NCBI GenBank assembly: GCA_037176845.1 | Contig: JAYKXP010000254.1 | Coordinates: forward strand, 1 to 45,212 | Source of the DNA: Paramarasmius palmivorus | Lineage: Eukaryota; Basidiomycota; Agaricomycetes; Agaricales; Marasmiaceae | Direction: 5' to 3' | Length of the DNA stretch: 45,212 nucleotides | Shown: one piece after another, positions 1 to 7,941 of the stretch | Layout of the letters: each line of letters opens with the position of its first letter | Position numbering within the stretch: position 1 is the first letter of the stretch | Translations under genes and position numbers: made by a program | Notes under the pieces: generated by a model | What the model was told of the DNA's origin: nothing | The model's input: the letters and a program-made list of their open reading frames with translations, nothing else | The model's database searches: none

Positions 1-2433
1 AGAAAACTGCGTAATTCGCCAGGTCTGTCAGGAAAAGCCTGCCAAACTTCTGTTAGCTAGTGTGTCGTCATATTAGACTTCCTACGAACCTCTAGAATAT
101 TATAACCTGTCTCTCGGAAGCATTCCTTGGTCCTGAGATGTCGAGGATATTGCGCTCGAGAAGTGTTCGAAAGAGTTATTACTGACCAATTGAAAATTAC
201 CTGAATGTAGCAGTCGTATCAGAGAATTCCATTGAGACATATCACCAGGATTATGCCCGATGGCGAGCGAAAAAGACTTTGATCATAGGTGCTATTAATT
301 CGTGACAACCTCCGAGTGTAATGTCCCTAAATCAATTGGGTCAACGAGGAAAGTAGAAAACGTCAAGGGACTGTGGCTTCCGCAAGATTGAGTAATGTCA
401 ACGCCTAGTGAGCAGATTGGTTTGGGAGTAAGCTGGATCCTACGGTTAACCTTAGCATATGCAGAAGTGCTAAAGAGACAGCTGAAATCAACCAAAGGGC
501 AATCGCTCGGAATAATGTACCTTTATTTTCGAGTTTGGCGACATTACTGGTTCTTTGCAAAGTTCATGATAGTATTGAAGGATCCTCCGTGTCCAAGGTC
601 CTCGCTAGGACGCAGCCCTTTGATGTGTCACTCTCGTGATCGAGAAACTTCCCGATGGTGAACATTACATCACCCTTAGCATGTCCGATATGCTGGATAA
701 AGTGTACTTATAGTACCTACCTAGGTGGCATGGGAAAGAAGAGTCCGCGCAAGAAAAGAACCAACCCTAGTACGATGAAGGGAATGCAGGGGCGTAAAAG
801 CGTCAGGAGAAGAACCAAAGAAGGAAAACTTGCGCAAATTTTCAGACTCCCTCGAGGATATAAATCGGGCGAGCATGGAGAGGTGTACTGAAAATAGGTA
901 CGATAAGCATGGAAGGAAGTGCGAGTTGGAGGATAATGAATCTCGCCTGATAGAGAAAATCGAAAACGATGAGCTAGCAGAAGCAATGCTTTGCTCTAGG
1001 ATACAAATAGTTTAGTTGATCGAGCTAGGTTTGTCTAGAGTCATATGAACCCAAGAGTGTATGACAAAGACAATATAGGCAACCTATAGCTTTGTGAGAA
1101 AGGTCTTTTGAGTGGTAGAGTCCCTACTGTGGATCCGAGTGATGTAAATCCTCACCACTAGCGACGAGGACACCTCTCCCTAAGCAAAAGAACATCAACG
1201 ATTAGAACAGAGGAACTAGGTTCAGAAACCTGCTCTCGTTGATAAAGAATAAGATTTCATTTCCATAGGAACACTGTTTCGAAGAGCTCAGCATCACAAG
1301 TCCAATTGGCGAGATTTGAAATCGCTCGGAACCGAAGAGTTCAATAGAAAAATATCTACGAGCGTTAAAACAGGTATCAGGGGACTAGATGTGCCCTGGG
1401 ATCTGGGACGATAGCGATGAGCTGTCTGACGAGTACATGACTTGAATGGCGGAATCTGGATGGCAGATAGCAGAATCCTGGGTTTTTCCTAAAGCATTTA
1501 TTGAAACGGTAATATGGACAAGACGTTTGGCCTATACTGCTCCGGAGGTGGCCGAAAGAACAGGACCGAGTGGGTATTTGTCATGCACTATGAGCACGTT
1601 CACTTGTAGAAGAGGCAGCGAACTTACTGCCCGCCCCACTTTTACCCAAGCCGCCCTCCTGCAAAAAATACCTGAAAATTGGAGAATGGAAAGGTACCCT
1701 TATATGCCAGGACGTTGTGTCAGATAAATGGGAATACAAACCATTGCGTGAAGGGTGAAGCTGTCAAAAAGCATACTTTATGCGCTCTCATGGAATTTAG
1801 GTCGAACGCCACATATATGGGTGATCCGCTAGCGGATATGCCGTCCCGACCACCCCACCTCCCCCCCCAAAGCACTCCTCGACACATCCCCCTGAATTCG
1901 TTCCGACGCTCGATACAACGAGAAAGGAAAGCTATCATAATGCACACATCCAGAAGGGTTCCTATGCCCGAGAAAGTAAATTAATGCATCATATGATGAG
2001 TCTGCAAGAAGGGGGGGGTTGGGGGGGGGGGGGGGGGGGGGGGGGGTGGGGGGGTGGGGGGGGGGGGGAGCCATTTGCCGAGGGACACCTCGGATAGGTG
2101 TAACCCTTCAAAAGAGTTCTTTCCCTCCTGTGAAATTTTCCCGTTATCCCTCATACGCCTTGTGAAAGACATTCCTATACCCAAGCCTGGCATCTACGAT
2201 GGGTGTGCAGAATCATTAAAGAGAAAATTAAAGCTGAATCATGAACCATCAAGTTCCTCGTACAGATCTAATGGTTTGTGTCCTTAAGAAAGATGAAAGA
2301 GTTGCGACTAGTTCATAGTCTAGGAGCCACTAACAAAGTCACCGATTCAGTACCTCGGGAGTAACCACCGAGCAACTGCAGATTTGGGGCGAGCCGCGTT
2401 GTACAGGTCGCTCGTGTATAGCTTCTTTTAGAC
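1..2433 (+). other. Decayed 5' interior of element A (gag/protease/RT N-terminus remnants)
   Basis: No open frame longer than about 100 codons is convincing here. The stretch just before 2459 keeps recognisable pieces of the fingers part of a Gypsy reverse transcriptase, but with several stops and frame changes. A short basic or charged reading frame at 655-1015 may be a gag remnant; I cannot prove it. The base composition and short words (CTAG, CTCGG, CATATG at 456, 1042 and 1990) match the rest of element A. I saw no LTR boundary and no zinc-knuckle motif. Confidence 0.5.
2011..2070. repeat. 60-nt guanine tract
   Basis: Of 60 bases only five are not G (T at 2019, 2020, 2047 and 2055, A at 2069), with an unbroken run of 26 G at 2021-2046. 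A C-rich stretch sits about 150 bp upstream (around 1850-1869) and could pair with it. The tract lies in the decayed part of the element. Homopolymer length in assemblies is unreliable. Confidence 0.9.
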
Positions 2434-2458
2434 CATATGGGTTTGTTACGATGAAAGA

Positions 2459-3070
2459 TTGATTGACGAGACATCGAGAGACTTGACTACGTTCCAAACG
2501 CCATTTGGACCGCATAGATTGGTAAAACTACCGATGGGTTGGACTAATTCAGTCCCTATATTTCACGATGACGTGACCTATATTCTCCAGGATGAAATTC
2601 CTGAGATATGTAAACCATATATCGACGATGTAGTAGTAGGAGGACCAAAGACGCGATATGAAACGCCCGAGGAACCTCACTATGAAACTATACCCGAGAA
2701 CAAGGGTATTCGACGATTTGTATGGGAGCATTTCCAGAATGTTAATAGGGTCTGTCAGCGAATGAAGTATTGTGGAGTAACGTTCTCCGGACCTAAAGCG
2801 TACCTTTGTGTAGAGGATGGTTTAGTTGTTGGACACTGGGTGTCCTGGAAAGGTGAAAAACCAAACGAGAAGTTAGCAGAAGTGGTCCTATCGTGGGATC
2901 CAGCGAATTTCCGTGATAAGAAAGACGTCAATTCGTTCCTAGGAACGGCTGGACAGATGCGTATGTTCATTAGGGACTATGCTAGAATTACTCGGCCACT
3001 CAATAAGATCCGAGGACCCCAAGCTGAATACAAGATGGGTCCCGAGGAACAAGGAGCGTTGAGAAAGTGA
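2459..3070 (+). pseudogene. pol: Reverse transcriptase fragment of Gypsy-type pol (element A)
   Basis: This 203-residue open frame covers the palm and thumb of a Ty3/Gypsy reverse transcriptase, which copies the element RNA into DNA. Conserved blocks are visible: the TFQTPFGPHRL and LPMGWTNSVPIFHDDV segments, then the catalytic YIDD box at 2618-2629, and the connection segment with NSFLGTAGQMRMFI. The N-terminal fingers part lies upstream in broken frames. The frame ends in a TGA at 3068-3070, exactly where the next frame (one base back) takes over into RNase H. A single-base loss near 3067 explains this best. RT and RNase H are normally one polypeptide in this family. Confidence 0.88.
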
Positions 3071-5388
3071 AAGAAGGCCTTAGAAATGCACCAGCCTTGA
3101 GACCGATTGAATATGACAATCCATATGGACTCACATTGGCTGTAGATACGTCGTGGCAAGCTGTTGGTTTCTACCTATATCAGCGCGATCGCAATGATCC
3201 TAGGAAAAAGTTCTTTAATTGGTTCGGGTCAGTAACACTGAACGAGCGCGAGGCTAGATTCTCGCAACCAAAACGAGAGCTATATGGGCTCATGCTAGCG
3301 TTGATGGTCACTAAATATCAGACCATAGGATGTAGGAATTTAACCATAGAAACCGACGCTAGCTATATTAAGGGTATGCTAGACAACCCTGGTGCAGGGC
3401 CTAATGCTACGATTAATAGATGGATCGAGGAAATTAGAAAATATCACTTTGAACTAGTACACATTAAGGGTGTAGTTCATGGACCCGATGGGTTATCCAG
3501 GCCACCACCTGGAGGCATATCGACCCATCGGCCACCTAATATGAATGATGTCGACTATGGCATTCAAGACGATGGGGAACCGATTACCTTTCGCATGGGC
3601 GAGGGTGAGTCCGAGGAACCATTAGAGTTTGAATCGTTCAAAGGCGATATTGATACTAGAGGTGGTTACTTTAATAAGGTCCTAGCTACGTCCGAGGACG
3701 ACTTTGAGGAAGAACTCCAAGTCGCTCGGGAAGAAAATGTGTTCTACACACACACCGTGGAAAGAATTAGATATCGCTCGGGTGTTGTGTTAGACTCTTT
3801 CCTGCAGAATATCATGCTTCCACCTGAATGGACAGGGGAAAGACAGAAAGAAAATCCGTATGACGAGGAACACCGATCAGAACGCGCTCGCGCGCAAGAT
3901 GATCGGCTGCCGTTAATCAGAGATTGGCTATCTAGGCCTAACTCCGCGTCGATCAGGAACCTGACTGAAACGGAAAAGTCCAAGATTAACAAAGAGGCAT
4001 CAAAGTTCTTTGTGGATAACGAGGGACGGTTATATAGAAGGAATTTTGAAGATCCTAGTCAGCATAGGCTAGTAGTCGAAAAGAAGAAACGGCTATGGAT
4101 GCTGGAATCATCTCATGATTGCCTAGGGCATAAAGGGATGTTCGCTACGAAAGAATTAATAGAGAAAAGATTTTGGTGGCCGGATATTGAGTCGGATGTT
4201 GAATGGTTCGTCAAGTCCTGCGAGATATGTCAGAACAGACAGCGCGAGAAGGTTCAGATACCTCCGAGCGTGACCTACACTCCTTCTCTATTTCAGAAAA
4301 TACATGTAGACGTCTTTAAGATGTCACCCGCTAGCAATGGCTGCAAAAACGTTGTACATGGACGTTGCGCGTTGACAAATTGGTCCGAGGCGAGAGCCTT
4401 GAAAACCGAGTCAGCTAGACAGATTGCAGAGTGGTTCTTTGATGAGATCATATGCCGATGGGGATGTCCCGAGGAAGTGGTGACAGACAATGCACCGCAG
4501 ATGACGGCTGTCCTCGAGTGGTTAGAGAAGAAATATGGGATACGAGGGATTCGAATCTCTCCATATAACTCTAAGGCAAATGGTAAAATCGAACGAGCGC
4601 ACTTTGACATTCGCGAGGCGTTAGCAAAAGCTTGCAGCGATGACCTGAAACAGTGGTATCAATTCCTGAAACCAGTCCTATGGGCAGACCGAGTAACAGT
4701 ACGCAAGGGTTTAGGGTGTTCACCTTACTTCCTCGTAACGGGTGCAGAACCTGTGTTACCGCTCGACATAGTTGAATCGACTTGGCTAGTAAGGGTGCCT
4801 GGACGAGTCCTTACTCACGAGGAACTTTTGGGCTACCGCGCGCAGGCTCTAGCTAAGCATAGGGTGCATGTGGAACATATGATGGCCAGAATAGACGAAA
4901 ACAAGATGAAAGCTTTAAAGAAATTCGAGAAAGATCATCGTTTCCAGATTAGAGACTATAACTTTGCTCCTGGAACGTTGGTACAAGTCAGAAATACCAC
5001 TATTGAATCGAGTCTTGATCGTAAAATGTATCCTCGCTACCTAGGACCTTTAATAGTCATACGACGAACGAAAGGAGGTTCCTATATTGTAGCTGAGATG
5101 GATGGTACGGTACTGAAAGGCAAAGTTGGCGCGTTCCGCGTACTACCTCATATCGCTCGTTATAAACCCATAGCGCTGCCCAAAGATATACATGATCTCA
5201 TAGATCTATCTAAGGAACAGCTAGAGAAGTTGGTTGACGACGAGGACGATGTGCAATATGGAACTAGTGTTGACTATGCATTCAGAGACGATCGTCTAGA
5301 CATAGGAGATTTTGAAACGATGGAGGATAATGAAGTGCCAGACTTAGAACAGAAGTCTGAAGGTCCTCGCAGATCTAATCGTCGCTAG
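3067..5388 (+). CDS. pol: RNase H-integrase part of Gypsy-type pol (element A)
   Basis: The frame is about 773 codons and has no ATG at its left end; it is the continuation of the RT polyprotein after a frameshift. RNase H lies at residues 20-145, with acidic residues in LAVDTSW, KRELYGL, IETDASY and a final HGPDGLS. The integrase zinc-binding module (H..H..C..C, ending CEICQNRQ) is at about 350-395. The catalytic triad is D415 (HVDVF), D474 (TDNAP) and E509 (NGKIER), spacing D-x58-D-x34-E, one residue shorter than the common 35. A GPF/Y-like module (YPRYLGPLIVI) follows at about 650-695, then an acidic tail. I see no chromodomain. Integrase inserts the cDNA into the genome. The frame is intact from 3067 to its stop. 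Confidence 0.93.
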   Translation: MKEGLRNAPALRPIEYDNPYGLTLAVDTSWQAVGFYLYQRDRNDPRKKFFNWFGSVTLNEREARFSQPKRELYGLMLALMVTKYQTIGCRNLTIETDASYIKGMLDNPGAGPNATINRWIEEIRKYHFELVHIKGVVHGPDGLSRPPPGGISTHRPPNMNDVDYGIQDDGEPITFRMGEGESEEPLEFESFKGDIDTRGGYFNKVLATSEDDFEEELQVAREENVFYTHTVERIRYRSGVVLDSFLQNIMLPPEWTGERQKENPYDEEHRSERARAQDDRLPLIRDWLSRPNSASIRNLTETEKSKINKEASKFFVDNEGRLYRRNFEDPSQHRLVVEKKKRLWMLESSHDCLGHKGMFATKELIEKRFWWPDIESDVEWFVKSCEICQNRQREKVQIPPSVTYTPSLFQKIHVDVFKMSPASNGCKNVVHGRCALTNWSEARALKTESARQIAEWFFDEIICRWGCPEEVVTDNAPQMTAVLEWLEKKYGIRGIRISPYNSKANGKIERAHFDIREALAKACSDDLKQWYQFLKPVLWADRVTVRKGLGCSPYFLVTGAEPVLPLDIVESTWLVRVPGRVLTHEELLGYRAQALAKHRVHVEHMMARIDENKMKALKKFEKDHRFQIRDYNFAPGTLVQVRNTTIESSLDRKMYPRYLGPLIVIRRTKGGSYIVAEMDGTVLKGKVGAFRVLPHIARYKPIALPKDIHDLIDLSKEQLEKLVDDEDDVQYGTSVDYAFRDDRLDIGDFETMEDNEVPDLEQKSEGPRRSNRR

Positions 5389-5518
5389 GACACCTATAGA
5401 AAACTCCTAGGGATGCTAGAGCGTTCCGAGGAAAATAAATAAATAAATCAAACTCCAATATGAACATCAACAACGGTGTATTTTGGTACTACGAGAGACA
5501 TAGGCGACTATGGACTAT

Positions 5519-6769
5519 CTACTGAGTTTGAGAAGAGGTGCTAGGAGCAGTATCAAGAGCCATATGGCCAGCTCGCTCAGCGCGAGTGGCTTGCTCGTGC
5601 TCAACCTCATTGAACTGCTTAGCAGCAAGTTTGTACTGGCTGTGGGTATACTCGACAGCGTGGCGAAGGACAGCCATCTCAGTACGAAGACGGTTATGAA
5701 CCGACTTCAAAGCCTCGTCCGAGACAGAAGAAATATCCATGAAGGGGAGCATGCTCATCAGATTGAGGATATGCTCGTCCCCGCGGAGGCGCATCAAGCG
5801 TTCCTCTATGTCATATGAGCATCAATAAATGCACTAGGAAGAAAAACAACTGAATAAGACGTACCAGGTTCTTCGTCCCTGAGGTCAGTGAGAGCCTTCT
5901 CTACGCGGATGCGTTTAGCGGAAGCAGCCTTCGCGTTCTTGGCCTTAGAGAGATAGTAAGACGCTTTCAGATACGCTCGAGAAAGAATAGCCATGTTGGG
6001 GACCATATGATAAGGGATACATACCGTTTGAGAGCGACTTTCAGCTTTCTAATAGTCATATGGAAGTCAGCATGGTGCGAGGAATACAAGATAAAGGTGC
6101 TCGTACCTTCTTCTTGCCACTAGGGGCATGAATAGAGGCGTTAATACCGCCCTCGACGTCAGCCATCTAGTATTGAAAGTTAATATGATGACTATGGGAT
6201 AATATGAGGACTTACTTCGGCTTCAGGAGGCTCAACGATTTGGACGTCGTCGTCCACGATAGTGGCATTAGCCTTACCACTAGTGAGATTGGCAGCGTTG
6301 CTAGAGCCCTGGAAAATAGTCAGAAGAGTCCCTCGGAACATGATAACAGACGAACCTTGGCAGGGGTAGCAGGTGGATTGACCAAGCCTTCCACGCGTTC
6401 CTTGAAACCCTTAATGGAAATCCATAGGGCGGGAGCAAGGGTAAGGTCGGCCGCGTTGCCATACTCCTCGAGGAGTTTGAACCCTTTATCGTACACACTA
6501 TAGGCCTCGGGGTCTTGGGCGATATGGTACGGGTTCAACGATGCCTTCTGTTAGAAGAAGTCATAGTCAGTACTATGAACAATATAGAAGACACTAGGAA
6601 TACGCACGAAGAACTTGAGGAGTTCATTGGCGCTAGCGTCGCGCATTTTGATGTTGGCCATCTTGACGATAGCCTCGCCCTCTTGAATATGCTCGCGAGC
6701 TTTGGTTAACCACTCCGAGCGATCTTTCCAAGCACCAGGGGCAGGGGACGATACGTTTTTGGCAGACAT
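5519..6769 (-). CDS. Antisense accessory gene A1 of element A, unknown function
   Basis: A multi-exon gene runs opposite to pol, and its stop lies only about 130 bp past the pol stop. The ATG at 6769-6767 is the second half of a CATATG. Exons fit at 6608-6769, 6356-6547, 6216-6308, 6107-6166, 5865-6048 and 5519-5805, all keeping one frame and giving about 325 residues. Introns are 47-60 nt, start GTGCGT, GTTCGT, GTAAGT, GTACGA or GTACGT and end in AG. The stretch 5944-6024 could be a further intron of 81 nt, also in frame. The protein is largely alpha-helical by composition: a charged N-terminal part, an Ala/Lys-rich helix (AKNAKAASAKR) and a long C-terminal helix with heptad-like spacing (MLPFMDISSVSDEALKSVHN). 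I do not recognise a domain. CATATG occurs at 5812 and 6057 in introns, and CATATT twice in another. Confidence 0.72.
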
Positions 6770-7043
6770 ATGAGCAGAATGAGTGAACTAGGATGACTAG
6801 TGCGAAGCAGAAAAGACAGGATGAGATTGGTGATGGGTCTTGGGTTTTCCGAGGACGCTTTTATAGGGTCCTAGGGAGCAAGGTTCACGCGCTAGGCAAG
6901 AAAAATCTTACTGAGCCAGAGATATGGTCCGATGGTGCGGATGAAGGTGCTAGCGATATTTCCGGATGGTGCAGATGATCGCCACCTGGTGTAGAGCGGC
7001 TGAAACTTTTCCGCGAGGCACTGTCAAGGGGACTTGACATTTC

Positions 7044-7060
7044 TTTTGGTTTGGGGGAGA
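7044..7060 (+). other. Internal duplicate of the polypurine tract
   Basis: The 17-mer TTTTGGTTTGGGGGAGA is identical to the tract that precedes the LTR at 11007-11023. It is followed by GATGCTTAGTGGTAACCC, which loosely resembles the LTR start (GATGTGAGGGTACCAG). It may be a central polypurine tract or the remnant of an earlier LTR junction. Confidence 0.7.
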
Positions 7061-7342
7061 GATGCTTAGTGGTAACCCGAAAAATCCGAATATTTTCGAA
7101 TATTTTCAACCCTAGAACTCATCAAGATCCATCCGAGCGGAATATGACCGGACAGAAAAGAATAGAAGTCCCGAGCAGAGTCGAAAAGCACATAGGACAA
7201 TCCATATGAGGTACTAGTGCATAAACTACACAACGCTAGGGCCATATGAAAGAACTAGAGAAAGACACTATGAAAGATAGGACAACGGCAGAGTGAACAG
7301 GGGTAGAAGGGCTAACTAAGCAATATAATTGCAATAGTTACA

Positions 7343-7434
7343 GCCTCTGTAGCTTAAGGGTTAAAGCACCACGAATACATCGCCGAAGGCTATCTTTTCA
7401 GTGGAGGATCTGGGTTCGACTCCCAGCAGAGGCG
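7343..7434 (+). tRNA. tRNA-like sequence, anticodon unresolved (intron-containing or pseudo)
   Basis: Seven-base acceptor strands GCCTCTG and CAGAGGC pair fully. The D arm pairs GCTT with AAGC, and the T arm pairs CTGGG with CCCAG around TTCGACT, which also gives a good internal B box. The anticodon arm pairs only CCAC with GTGG and encloses 28 nt, so an intron of about 20 nt or a damaged loop is implied. No U33-anticodon arrangement is convincing, so I give no amino acid. A T5 run follows at 7453-7457 and could terminate Pol III. Its place inside a retroelement, between two antisense genes, is unusual. Confidence 0.55.
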
Positions 7435-7941
7435 GATAAATCCTTTCTCACACTTTTTGAAGTTCGTCCCTAAACTGAGCCAAAGGAGATGCATATGAAG
7501 AACTAGGACTTGAAAGGATACCTTACTAGCGCACGCGAGTGCACTCAGGATGGTCCTGGTAGTCCGAAATCAGGAATATATGATACGAGCGCAAAGATTT
7601 AAGATCATATGAGCACTCATATGAGCTAGATGGATTCCCGAGTGGTAACCAATCTAGACATATTGGCTCAAAATCAAGTCCCTCGGACTATAGATCTCAA
7701 ATCGGAATTTGTTTAAGTTCACTCGGGCTTGCTAAGTTCACACTAGGGGATTTACCAAGAAGTAATTATTTATTTTGTGTCTTAGAAGACACGACTACAA
7801 GAATATTGCTTCGACCCTAGTACTTGAATGTGTGTACTAGGGGAGCCGAGATGATAGGTATACATTATTTTTGCCCACTAAGGGGCGCGCGCGCAGAATA
7901 TCAGTCCATGAAAATAAAACAAAAGTTTGGCCAAGAGGCCA

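Larger units (their letters stand above)
6770..7941. other. Spacer between antisense genes A1 and A2
   Basis: No protein-coding frame is convincing. The stretch holds a second polypurine tract (7044), sequence after it that loosely resembles the start of the LTR, five CATATG sites (7203, 7243, 7492, 7606, 7618) and a tRNA-like sequence (7343-7434). Upstream promoter sequence for A1 should lie at its left end. This is also the 3' flank of A2. Confidence 0.6.

Noticed and set aside
3060..3075. Programmed -1 frameshift between RT and RNase H
   Set aside because: The frames are in -1 relation, but no X-XXY-YYZ slippery heptamer is present at the overlap, and RT-RNase H is normally continuous in this group. 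A one-base loss is simpler.
7627..7705. Second tRNA-like sequence with a CTCAAAA loop and a variable-arm hairpin
   Set aside because: It resembles tRNA-Leu in the anticodon loop (CAA) and variable arm (GTCC-CTC-GGAC), but the T arm lacks TTC and the acceptor strands do not pair over seven bases.
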